44,859 nt of DNA from Chromera velia (lineage: Eukaryota > Sar > Chromeraceae), in NCBI GenBank assembly GCA_018398765.1, contig JAHBMJ010000569.1, positions 1 to 44,859 on the forward strand, written 5' to 3'. Below, piece by piece: positions 1 through 10,979 of this stretch; the stretch's first letter is position 1, and every line of letters begins with the position of its first letter. Under the pieces are notes generated by a model. That model was not told where the DNA came from. It ran no database searches and saw only the letters and a program-made list of their open reading frames with translations. Position numbers and translations under genes: made by a program.

Positions 1-70
1 CACACACACACACACCTGCACACACCCGCACAGACAGACACCCGCACAGACACAGACACACACCCGCACA

Positions 71-111
<41 letters not shown>

Positions 112-140
112 CCACCCACGCACACACGCAAACACACAAA
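1..140. repeat. CA-rich microsatellite at window edge
   Basis: The first 140 bases are almost entirely CA dinucleotides, interspersed with CAGA and CCGCA variants. The tract lies downstream of the stop codon of the minus-strand gene at 314-1304. No coding signal is seen in it. Confidence 0.9.
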
Positions 141-313
141 TAGAGCGCCAAAAGTGCCATCCAATGACTAGACGTTTCCAAGGAGAGTGATGCCATGAGA
201 TTGCAGGCATCTCGATGATGCATGGTCCCTCTCTTGACTGTCATGTCATGAGAGTCACCAGAATGAACCAGGAAACCAAACACCTTGTCGTCTTTGTTTT
301 GTCCACGTCCTTC

Positions 314-1304
314 TTATCGCAAGATCTTTCGGCGACCGCGTAACACATACTGTGCAAGGAAGAAGCTAGGATAAAGCCACGCAATGCCGAGCACTGACCG
401 GCACAGGACGGCCACAAAGTTGAGCCAGTAGACAGCCAAGTCCTCGTACACATCCCCGACGGCCGACTGTTTTTCTGAACCTGCAACAGACATTTCATGG
501 AAAGCAAATTACGGGAAAGGTAAGGGAGAAGAAGCGATGCTGGCTGGCTGGCTGGAGAGATGTAGGACCAGGATTCCTGACTGACTGACGGACTGAGTGA
601 TTGAGTGACTGAGGGACTGAGTGACTGAGTGACTGACCGACTGACCGACTGACCGACCGACCGACCGACTGACTGACTGACTGACTCACTGACTGACTGA
701 CTGACTGACTGACTGAGTGACTGACTGACTCACTTCATGTGTGACAGACATTCACATGAATCCACACATGTATCCCTGCTCTTGTCTGCAGGCGTTCTCT
801 TTGTGTTCAAATGGAGGTTGCACGGTGGAGAATAGTCTCACTAACGCTTTGTGTCCAGATCCAGAAGGGCCTTTGCAAGGTCCGGCAGACGCAGGAGGCA
901 CACTCGGAGAAACTGGTGTGTGGACCTGCAATCAAACAGCCCGCATGCATGCATCCATGTATCTTTTTCCACTCTGCTTCTGCCGTAATCTTGGCATGCT
1001 CATGAGCGAAAAGGGGTCTACACGATCAGTCCGAGGAGAGAGGTGCTTACGCGAGCTCTATTCGGTGTTTTTGAGAGCTCTCGAAGCCGAAGAGAATTTT
1101 GAGGATGAGCAGCTGGCGCACTGCATTCTTCCCGCCCTTTATGAAGTGCTGTGCACTTATATGAAATAATCCGAAGTTGTATGCGATATCTCTATCCTCC
1201 TGTACACGCATTGCCTCCACCAGGAGAGTGTACTGCTTGTCCAAGTCATACCCTTCTTTTTTGGACAGGTCCTCCACCAGACTTCGCACTCCTCCTACCA
1301 CCAT
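314..1304 (-). CDS. Small membrane protein of unknown function, three exons
   Basis: I reconstruct three minus-strand exons: 1051-1304, 846-925 and 314-480. Their phases agree (254, 80 and 167 bases) and give about 166 residues plus stop. Introns have GTAAGC and GTTAGT donors and TTGCAG acceptors. The proposed start is the ATG at 1304, whose product begins MVVGGVRSLVEDLSKK. The N-terminal two thirds look helical and charged. The last exon encodes a hydrophobic stretch (around WLNFVAVLCRSVLGIAWLYP) followed by a basic tail RGRRKILR, so a C-terminal membrane anchor is likely. I do not recognise the family. A second open frame (1246-1605) ends in a charged segment overlapping the first exon in another frame, so the true 5' end may lie further upstream or a frameshift may be present. 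The intron at 481-845 contains about 180 bases of CTGA-type tetramers. Confidence 0.55.
550..735. repeat. Tetranucleotide array (CTGA/CCGA/GTGA variants)
   Basis: About 180 bases built from four-base units (GACT, GACC, GAGT and similar) in constant register. On the minus strand, the sense strand of the surrounding gene, they read as GTCA, GTCG, GTCC and CTCA units. The array lies in the last intron (481-845) of the 314-1304 gene. It resembles the GTNN arrays that begin many other introns here. Confidence 0.9.
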
Positions 1305-1954
1305 TTTGTGCTTGCTTTTCCGCTTCTTTTCTTACACGCACTGAAGCTTCTTGCCACAGATAGTCAATGAAGACATCAGAGCGGTCGTAGTGATTACATA
1401 CAGAAGCCCTGTGCGCTGAATCACCTTTAGAATAGGACTCGAAATTAAGTGAAGTCGGGAACCATGCATGCATGCATGGATCGAACTCAGAAAGTGTGCA
1501 TGTCAGACTGATCGAACGCCAATGCATGCATGCATGCGCATGCAGAGATTCTGATATAGCTTGCATGCATGCATGATGAATTCCGCGCGCGCAAAGCGCG
1601 CGCATGCACTAATTTAGATCGATTTTATTTTTTCGATTTTTTTTTCAATTAATTCATTTTTGATTTTTTAAAAACGCATGCATGCATGCATGCATAAATT
1701 TTTCCTTTCTACAATTTTCGAAATTATATAATGAATCGATTGATTTACAGCCGTTCCCCCGTCTCAATCCTCTGCACAAGTCTACAAGTCTACAGTGACA
1801 GCAAGACAAGAAAGTTCTAAGCAGGTACAGGAGTCCGCTTTTGTAGTCAGCAGAACAGGAAGAGCCAGAGTCCACGGACGCGATCACCCAAAGCACTGCG
1901 CTTGACTCGAATCTGTTCAACTCGACCAGCAAGCCAAGTCTCCGTCAAAATATC
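1305..1954. promoter_or_regulatory. Divergent intergenic region with TGCATGCA clusters
   Basis: This 650-base region separates the proposed starts of the minus-strand gene (ATG at 1304) and the plus-strand gene (ATG at 1955). It contains runs of the GCAT tetramer at 1463-1478, 1521-1543, 1562-1575 and 1676-1695. Each run embeds the palindrome TGCATGCA several times. A perfect hairpin lies at 585-603 of the second kilobase (1585-1603): an 8-bp GCGCGCGC stem with an AAA loop. An AT-rich patch follows at 1613-1675. TGCATGCA is a known ApiAP2-type binding motif in apicomplexans; a similar role here is inference. Confidence 0.5.
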
Positions 1955-2626
1955 ATGAAGTGGTTCACCGCAGTCGCAGCTCTCTCTGGCCTGACTGCAA
2001 TCAGTGCCTTTGAGTTGAAGCGAGGTGAAGAAAGTGATGCCGATGACATGTTTGCATTTGACGCTGACTTGATGGCACCAGCTCCCACCATTTCAGACGA
2101 AGACATGAAGAATTGCGGCAAGTCTCTCGAAGCATTTAAAACTCAAGAGAAAAGCCTCGAGGCCCGCATTGCAGGTGATTACCACGGCAAGCCCTACCTT
2201 GACTATCACATCACCTATTTCAGAAACTCCCTCGGGGCTCTCCATAGATGCAAGAAGATGGCCGAAGTCCTCAGCGAGGCCTGCGTGTCCGGGCAACGCC
2301 CGAATGAGGACAAGTTCATTGAGGACATCATCAACGAGGCTGGAGTCACACCCAGCAACCTCCATGAGTGCTGGTATCCCGTCAAGGACTTCCTCACCTT
2401 CCCTAAATTCTTCGTTTGGTTTGGCACCCACGAGGACGCATACGCGTATGGCGCTCAGATGAAGACCTTGTTCAAGGACTCGTTGAAAGCCGCAGGGTAC
2501 GGCAAAGAGTCTGGCCTCTTTACCGGTGTGTTTAAGAGGCTGGGGGCCTCAAAGCACACATACGACCTCTTCAGGGAAGATCTTGCAGACGTGTATGCAA
2601 AGATGCAGAAGAAGTCCAAGAAGTAA
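1955..2626 (+). CDS. Secreted protein of unknown family, 223 aa
   Basis: This is an uninterrupted frame from ATG 1955 to TAA 2626 with strong codon structure. The first 18-19 residues (MKWFTAVAALSGLTAISA) form a clear signal peptide with an AxA-type cleavage site. An acidic stretch follows (GEESDADDMFAFDADL). The rest is mixed helical sequence with four cysteines, in the contexts KNCGK, HRCKK, EACVS and HECWY. These could form two disulfides after secretion. The C terminus is basic (KMQKKSKK). I see no plastid transit motif, retention signal or membrane segment after the signal peptide, so an extracellular or endomembrane location is likely. I do not recognise the family. It is the only clear single-exon gene in the left half, and the neighbouring gene is divergent. 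Confidence 0.8.
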   Translation: MKWFTAVAALSGLTAISAFELKRGEESDADDMFAFDADLMAPAPTISDEDMKNCGKSLEAFKTQEKSLEARIAGDYHGKPYLDYHITYFRNSLGALHRCKKMAEVLSEACVSGQRPNEDKFIEDIINEAGVTPSNLHECWYPVKDFLTFPKFFVWFGTHEDAYAYGAQMKTLFKDSLKAAGYGKESGLFTGVFKRLGASKHTYDLFREDLADVYAKMQKKSKK

Positions 2627-4358
2627 GTGAGTTGAATCACTTTCACTTCGAGGCCGAGGATAGGTGTGTCCCTTCCTTTAATTTTCACGTACGTGTCCCT
2701 CGCCCGTCAAGCCAAGCTCAGCTTATGGCCAGGGCAAAAGAAAAGGAAAGCAGTTTGACCATTGGAGGGTGACGAGAGAGGCATATCCGTCGCTGCACTC
2801 GTGAGGGTAGTCGGGCGGTCTTGCTGAGCATAGACCGACCTACAATTTGATCGAGTGCCCTCAAGGCCGACGCTTTGTTATGAAGCCATCATCCACCTTT
2901 ATGACCCCCAAATGATTATGCACACACAATTTGAAAGCTTCCCAAAAAGAGCAAAACGATTTTGCAGAAGGAGGAACATGCAGTCCGGGAAACAGTTGGT
3001 CCAGGATCTAGTCCAGGATGCAGTGCAGTTTAAGGAAGCCATGCACCGTGCACATACACAAGCAGTTATACAATTTTAGCTAACAGCAACAATAGCTAGA
3101 AATTCAGCCTAAATAAAATAATGATGAATATAATTTGAATGTAGTCATCGAGTATAAAATGTTTCAATTGTAACTGCCAGTGGTAAAAAGATTCAGAAGT
3201 TCAAGGACTATAATAGACTAGATAATAGAAGATGACCAGATATATACTAGATTAACTATATATCTATAGTAGTTACCAAACCTATGCACCAGGGGCCGCA
3301 TTTATTCAAAATATTGTTACTTAAGCCCTATAGTTTAATTAAATTGAGCTTCGATCAAAAATATAAAAATAAAATATATAAAACTCAATTTATTGTTGAA
3401 GAATTTCTGTTTACTAAAAAAAAGATCGTTAGATAGATCAACGACGATCGATAACTAGATCGATAATCAACTTGAATCACCATCCATCAGACTAACATCA
3501 ATACAGAACCTCAATAGTATGTTCACGAATGCCTTAGTAGTAGTGAATGCTAATACTATAGCGCCGAATCCTAGGCCGAATCGCCGCAAATAATGCGGCC
3601 GATTTAGGTATAACCCTGCAAAAATTAGTAAATTTATAAATGAATTTAAGTGAATTTAGATAAATTTAAATGAGGGGCCGGGGGTTACCGGAATTAGTAA
3701 CTGGATGTACTCGCTCATCCTATATTTGGAAACAGAAACTGATTTTAGATTAAAAATTTTGACTTCAACGGTTCAACCACAAATCTTTAGACAAATCTGA
3801 TAAATCAATTCGTTCTAATGCCTCGGCATGTCAACTCACTGCTAGACCCACTGAGTAATTGGGGCTAATTTGAGCTTTGTATTAAGCCAAGTTAAAAATT
3901 ATTTATTTAAAGTGGACTCACCGTCACCTTAATATAAATACATGTATTAGGATTATGCGTAGACCAGTTCAAAGTTACTGAGCTTCAATGTAGTTTAGTG
4001 GTGATTCTTTTGTTTCTCTCCACAGGGAGAGACCGAGAATCAGAGTACTGACTGCCACTGAGCCCCACACTGTGCGTCCCCAGGTACGTGCACACTGAAT
4101 AAATATTTCAAAACACGTCTCTTTTATATTCACTTTCTTCGAACGTCTTTGTTTTTCCCTCCACCCCCCCCCTTCTCAGACAAGAATAGTTCGACGAGAC
4201 TGGAGCTCACGTCGTGCTGTGCGGCTCTGCCTGCATGGCCTCTGCCTCTGTCAAATGCGGGCTGTCGACCGAGAGACACCCGATTACCAACCCCCCGTAC
4301 CCTCCCCTGTACGTTGATGGCATGCATGTGTTTCCACGAGTCCATACTATCTTCTCTC
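2627..4358. other. Gene-free interval, mostly AT-rich island
   Basis: No convincing coding region is seen. Bases 2627-3080 are of mixed composition and probably hold the 3' flank of the secreted-protein gene. Bases 3080-4020 are strongly AT-rich, with many stops in all frames and GGGGCC-containing patches near 3290 and 3674. This resembles the other islands at 19.9-20.7, 27.4-31.0 and 39.2-40.4 kb. At 4026-4083 there is an isolated exon-like segment: a pyrimidine tract and CAG before it, GTACGTGC after it. Bases 4084-4358 are the 3' flank of RAD50. Confidence 0.6.
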
Positions 4359-4927
4359 TCAGAAGCTCCTGATGTCTGCAGTCTCAACCTTGCTGCACCC
4401 TCTGTCGTCCTTCCGGATCCTCAAAAACCTGTCACACAGCTGGTGCCTCCCCAGGAGACGGACAAACTCCTCATCGTGTGTGATCAGAATCAACTGCATG
4501 CAGACACAGAACATGAACGTGAGAGAGAGGAAAAGAGTGACTGACAGGCAGGGAGACAGCGAGAAAAAGGGGGACTGCCATACATGGCAAGACCATACAG
4601 ACGTACAGCCGCTGGAGGGAGCGGAAAGGCCAGTCAGTCTATTCCGTGCCTTGTCTCCTTTTCCCGCTTAATTTTTGAATCATTCCCTGGCTGGCGGTCA
4701 CTTGCACACTCCGTTTGTTTGTTCCCTTCTATACTCTCCTGTCTGCTCCCCCCCCCCCTCGTCTGCTGACCTGAAAGTGCGAGGAGACCCTTCGGCTGGA
4801 GATGAGCTCTCCCAAAGAGTTTGCAAGGCCCTGAGAGAGAACGGGAGGGGCAAAAAATGCACAGACGAAAGGCTGCGCGATTGAAACCATGCAGGGACAC
4901 ACACACACACACACACAAAGCGCGCAG

Positions 4928-4966
<39 letters not shown>

Positions 4967-7900
4967 CAGACAGACAGACAGACAGGCAGACAGACACACA
5001 GACTATATCGTCTTGGCAGATAGACACACACACGCACGCACAACTACACACATGCAGACCTCAATGTTCCGACGATCGAGGTTTGTTGTCGGCTCGTCCA
5101 ACGCCAGGATGCCGCAGTTGACCCCGAAAGACTCAGCCAACGCCATGCGGATCACAATCGACGCCAGGACCTGCATCCCCATCCATCCATCCATCCATCC
5201 ATCCATGCATGCATCCATCCACCCATCCATCCATCCATCCGAGACAATAAAAAGGAGAGAATTAAGGGAAGGAAGTCGGGAAGATGGACGGACGCACAGA
5301 GTGGCAGGCACACTTAATCGTCCCGACAAGCAATTGATAAAGAGAAGAGAAACGAACAGAGAGAGAGGCAAAGATCGAATGGGTGTCTCTTCTTTCTTTC
5401 TTTCTGACCCCCCCACCTTCTGCCCAGCCGAGCAACGACCCCCCCACCTTCTGCCCAGCCGAGCAACGACCCCCCCACCTTCTGCCCAGCCGAGCAACGA
5501 CCCCTCATTTCCATCTCCACCCGTCCCCTGCACATGACCACCCTATAGTTGTACGACCGAGTTCCCGCACCACCTGCACACATGCCAAGAAAACTCGAAC
5601 CAGCTGAAGGAGTGGGAAAGAGTATTTAGGAACGGAGACAAATCGACAAACTAACTTTCTTCAGAGACGAAAATTAAAGAAAAAGACTGAAGAGACAGGC
5701 AGGCAGGCAGGCAGGCAGACAGACAGACAGACAGGCAGAAATCACACAGGGAAAAGAGAAAAGAGGAAAGAGGCAACAGAACGTCACAGAGAAAGTGGCC
5801 CACGCGCCTTCACGCGCACACATACACACCCAAAAAAACGACAGACAGAGACACACAGGAGAACAAAAGACAGGACGAAAGCCAAACTAACCAACCCGAG
5901 GAGGGCACCGCCGCGACCGCCCCTGACCCCCCTCTCCCCCCAGCTCCGTCTCCTTGTGCGTCCGCATCCCCGTCTGTGTCAGACCGCACAGCAACATAGT
6001 CGATGTCTCGTCCCTTGTAGGTGGCACCCCACAGCTCTCTCACACTTCGATTGATCTGCTGCATCTGCAGGCAGGCAGGCACCAGTGAGGCATCCTTACA
6101 ATTGAGTAGTCACTCACGGTTCGAGTGTGAGGCAGGTCCCTTGCTCTGTTTGTCTGGGGGGACCCGAATAAATACGCTCTTTCATGTCGTCACCTCTGTG
6201 CTCCCGTCCTTTCCCTCACTTCACATATAAGCAGCTCTCAGAAAGGGGCAGCCAGAAGATGCAACTTCATTTTCCTTCCTCATTTCTTTGTTGCAGTCTT
6301 CGCCGTCCCTTTTCATTCATCATTGGAAAGGAGGGACACACAGAAGAAAAGAATGTCTCTGCCAAACAGAGAGAGCTCTGCATGACATGCGCACGGAGGT
6401 GTGTAAAGAGAAAAAGACAGCTGGCAGGCAAGAAAGGAAAACGATTGATACTTTTCTCTAGAAACACACACATGCAGGCCTCTCCTCTGAGAGACGACAC
6501 GCAACTCCCCTCTCTCAAAAAAATTCCCTTCCGAGGGCCGACGGACCTTCATGGAATGGAATCTCATCAGGGCCTTGTCCAACGCTGTGTGGTACCTGCA
6601 CATAAATGAGAAGACGAAGCAGCGTGGAGAGTTGTGCAGAAGAGAAGGGCGGGCAAGCAAAGGAGAGATTCTAGGTATGTTTATCCCTTGATGCCGATGC
6701 CCTTGAGTGAGAGACACAAATAGATCACATCGAATCAGCCAGACAGCCGGTCAGGCAACCGACAAGAAATCTTTCCCCTCACTCACTCACTCTCCTGCCT
6801 GTCACAAGAAAAGAGAGGGGGGACCCGACCTACCTAGCGAGATCCCTGTGTGCCATCTCTGCGGTCTCGTAGTTGAGGACAGCCTCTGCGTGTCTCTTGT
6901 CGATGCCTGAATACTGTGGGTGTTTGAGGTCTTTCTTGACCTTCTCGACGAACTCCTTGCAAGACTGAAGCTTTCCCTTCGCCTCGTGTCTGCAGGCGTT
7001 TGTAGGACGGCACAGAGGAAGGAGACGCAATTGTGACTAGCTGGAGTCGGAAGTAACCTCTGGCGACGGTCTGCCCTTCAATTGCTATCTCCTCCTGCCT
7101 GCCTGCCTGTCTGCATTTCTTTCTTTTTCTCTTCGTTTGCTGTCCAGCACTTTGTCTAGAATTGTGCAGACAGTCAATTGGCTTTTCATTCGCGCAACAA
7201 AGCGGTTGACTACACACTTATCCATGCGAGAGAGAGAGAGCCCCGAGACCCCATGCACTTACTTCTGTTGGTTGATGGCCTCCCTCTTCTTCCTCTTCTC
7301 TTCCACACGGCGTTTGAATTCATCCACGTCCGTGGCTCCTGCATCAAGGGAAGGAAGGAAGGAAGGAAGAAAGGAACACAATTAAGTGGTAGGAAGGAAG
7401 ATCCGGGCGGCAATTAATTCCGTTTCATCATCCACAGACACATGCAGACAGCCACCGATGACTTACAACAGAAACCAATTCACCAGGGTGGTAGCGAGCA
7501 GAGAGACGAAATCAAGGTCCAGCTGTTAGGCAAGAAAAAGCATCGCGAAAAAGTCGCTCGTTAGAACAGAAAGACTTCTCCACATACATACATACATACA
7601 TACATAGATAGATACGCACATAGACAAGCAGATAGATAGGTAGACTAGTAGATACAGAGATACATAGATAAATAGATAGATAGGTACCTAGAGAGAGAGA
7701 GATCAACCTGTGCACTAATTTATTCACCCACCCATTTGCCGGACGATCTCATCAATTTTCTTCTGGTACCCTGCAGCATCTGCCTCCGCTTCTCTGATTT
7801 GAAGGTTGACCCTGCATCATCCGAAAGATAACATGCATGCATCTTTTTGTTTTTATTGGACTTGACCATTCTGCATGTTCATTCTTTCTTTCTTTCTTTC

Positions 7901-9301
7901 TCTCATTGAGAAATTCCCCCTTGTGCATGGACTCGTGCATACAATTTATGAAAGTAAGTAAATGACCAAAATGGGAATTTTCAAGAGACCTGCCGCCGAC
8001 ACACTGTGAGGCAGAAACCCGAAACAAGTCACGAGTTTGAGCCGACAGAGAGAGAAAAGAAAAGAAAAGAGAAGACAATCAACCTTCGGACCGACCGACC
8101 GACCTGATGGTCTTCAGTTCCTTTTCGAACCCCTCCTTCTCGGCTCGTGTCCGCGTCTCCTGAGCCCTCAGGTCCTCCACTTCCCTCTCCTGCAGGAATA
8201 AAGGGAAGGAAGAAGAAAGGAAGGGAGACAGACAGACATCATCAAGCTCGGGGGAGGAAGAAAAAAAGAAGAAAACGCAAAAAACAGAACAGAACAAGGC
8301 GTAGTACGAAGAAGCCGAGCTTCTTATAGAATCAGCAGACAACGACGCGCTCTTCGAAGGAAGCACAATCAATCACAGGAACAAACAAAAGGCTATGTGC
8401 CTACCTACCTTTTCTGCAAGCTTGCTCTCTGCCTCGCTGAGTCTCTTCCTCAGTTTGTCGCTTGCGGCCACTTTCTTCTCGAGATCTTCGATGCCTTTGT
8501 GGAGGGTCTGGGTCTCCTCGGCCAGTCTGCAGACAGGGGGGATGCATGTACATGTATATGTATTCAGTATGTACATGTACATGTATTCTGGGTCTCCTCC
8601 GCCAGTCTGCATGCAGACAGGCACGCAGAGGGGAAGGAAGGAGGGGGATTCTGAGTAGAAGAGAGAGAGCAGCTGTAGTTGGTGAGGATGCACAAAGACC
8701 CTTTCTCCACCTGCCATGGACAAAAGAAACACGCGGCCATTATGGTTGTTTACGACAGCGCAGTGACAAAAGAATGGAATTTGATCGTCGCTTCGTTGCG
8801 TCCTCGTTTAGCGGTTCCCAGAATGATCTTTGGCCTTCAGCCTCAGGCAACGTTGTGGAAGAAAGAGAAGGCGGAAAGGAAAGGATCTCAATAGAAAGAA
8901 CCAGAGGGGCACATCTGGGGTCTCTCTCTCTCTCTCTCTCTCTCTCTTCTAGCACACAATGACGAGTGACAAGCAGCAAAGAAGAGAAGAAGACGACAGC
9001 CAGACAGACGGACCTCTCGAGAGCCTTCACGTCCCCCTCTGCCTCCTCCACCTTTGCCCTGAAAGAAAGATCATGCATGCACAGACATACACTCATGCAT
9101 CGATAAAGACATAGAACAAATGACGCCAAACGGCCAGACATTTTATTTCATCACTGCCTTATCGAAGAAGAAATTGTGCATTGTCTGTTAATTCTCCCTT
9201 CAGCCTGGAGGGGCGAGAAAGAAAGATGAAGGGAACAAGAAACACACACGGACAGACAGACAGAGTGGATTTCTCTTTTGCCCTTTCTTTTTCTGTCTTC
9301 G

Positions 9302-9336
<35 letters not shown>

Positions 9337-10562
9337 GTGAATGAACAAGTGAAACAAAAAAAAAACGAGAGAATCGCACAGAAACTACCAAACAGACCGA
9401 TTGAGTTCAGCAACAGACTTGGACCGAAGACGGGGGCAAAAGAAGACCCAGACACCTTTTGAGGTCGTATCGACCTCCCGCTCTTTTCTTTCCGCTTTCC
9501 TTCCTTGATTTTCTCCTAGCTTCCTTATTGGTGCAGCGCAGTGCCATCCTCACCCACTCACTTGTTCTTTTGTGACAACTTCCGTCGGTCCGCCTTCTTC
9601 CGTTCGCTCCGCTCCTTCTGTCTGCACGGGCAGGAAGGAAGGATCACATATCTACGGAATCGCATGATCCAGCGGCTCTCACTCTTTCAGCTTGGTCCAC
9701 CAGCGGGACGTCCCAGTCAGATTCAATCATTCCAGTCAAGGCAAGGCATCTGCACTTCGAATAACGAATGATGTGTGAAAATCGCGCTTTGGGTTCACAT
9801 GAGGGACGTCAGAGAGAGACGGAAGGCAGAGGAAAGAGCCAAAAGGAAAAGATCTGCATCGCCCTGTGCGTCTCTTTTGTTTCCTTTCCCCTTCATTGTA
9901 CCTCCACTCCTAGGAGACTGACTGACTGACTGACTCGTCCAACTTCCTCCGAGCGTCCCTCTCGGCCTCTGCTGCCTCCCTTTCCTCCTGCCTCCTGGTC
10001 TTCAGTCTGCCCTCCACCTCCTTCTTCCTCTCGATTGCCTGCTGCAACACCGACAGGCGGGCCCTCTCTTCCGCAAGGGAGGTCCTGCGAAGTGAACGGA
10101 GGAGAGGGGGGGGGGAGACCCTTCCTTCCTGTTCTTTAAATAATAAATAGGCGTGGCGGAAAGATTGAAAGGAGAAAACGCGTTGCGAAGAGCCGTTAGA
10201 GAGACCAGCTCCGTCGGACAACACTTCTTTACTCACTCGTTCAGTCAGGCAGTCACTTAGTCAGAGGCTGCTCTGAACGATCGATGTCAATTGAATTTTT
10301 GAAGGTTTGGTGGACCTCCAGTGACCCCATTGAATGAGTGGAAGAAGCGACGAATACCAGCCAGAAACAGAGGGGTGGAATGAATGAATGAATGAATGAA
10401 TGAATGAATAAATGAATGAATGAATGAATGAAGGAGTGAAGGAAGGAAGGAAGGAAGGAAGGAAGGAAGAAAGGGAGGAACTGACCGAAGGGATGAAATT
10501 TCTCTCTCAGCTTCTGCTCGTGAGGCTCTTGCTTTTCCCTGCAACTTCTCTATCTGCACACG

Positions 10563-10600
<38 letters not shown>

Positions 10601-10792
10601 AAGCGCGCAGAGTGAAACAGAGAGAGAAAGATCGCGACAGACAGTCAGTCAGTCAGTCAGTCAGTCAGACAGACTATATCGTCTTGACAGACACACACAC
10701 ACACACACACGGAGAGCGCGCAGAGTGACACAGAGAGAAAGAGCGCGACAGACAGTCAGTCAGTCAGACAGACAGACTATATCGTCTTGACA

Positions 10793-10828
<36 letters not shown>

Positions 10829-10931
10829 AAGCGCGCAGAGTGACACAGAGAGAGAAAGATCGCGACAGACAGTCAGTCAGTCAGTCAGACAGACAGACAG
10901 ACAGACTATATCGTCTTGACAGACACACACA

Positions 10932-10979
<48 letters not shown>

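Noticed and set aside
560..740. CRISPR-like or phage repeat array
   Set aside because: It is a simple tetranucleotide array with no spacers, in an intron of a eukaryotic gene.
4634..5051. Several long minus-strand frames rich in Cys-Val and Ser-Leu
   Set aside because: They are translations of CA and GA microsatellites. The real coding content there is RAD50 exon 30, within the same region.
9181..9225. Extra RAD50 exon between exons 19 and 20
   Set aside because: A CCTCCAG acceptor exists, but exons 19 and 20 already join in phase, and the candidate frame runs into a stop without a good donor.
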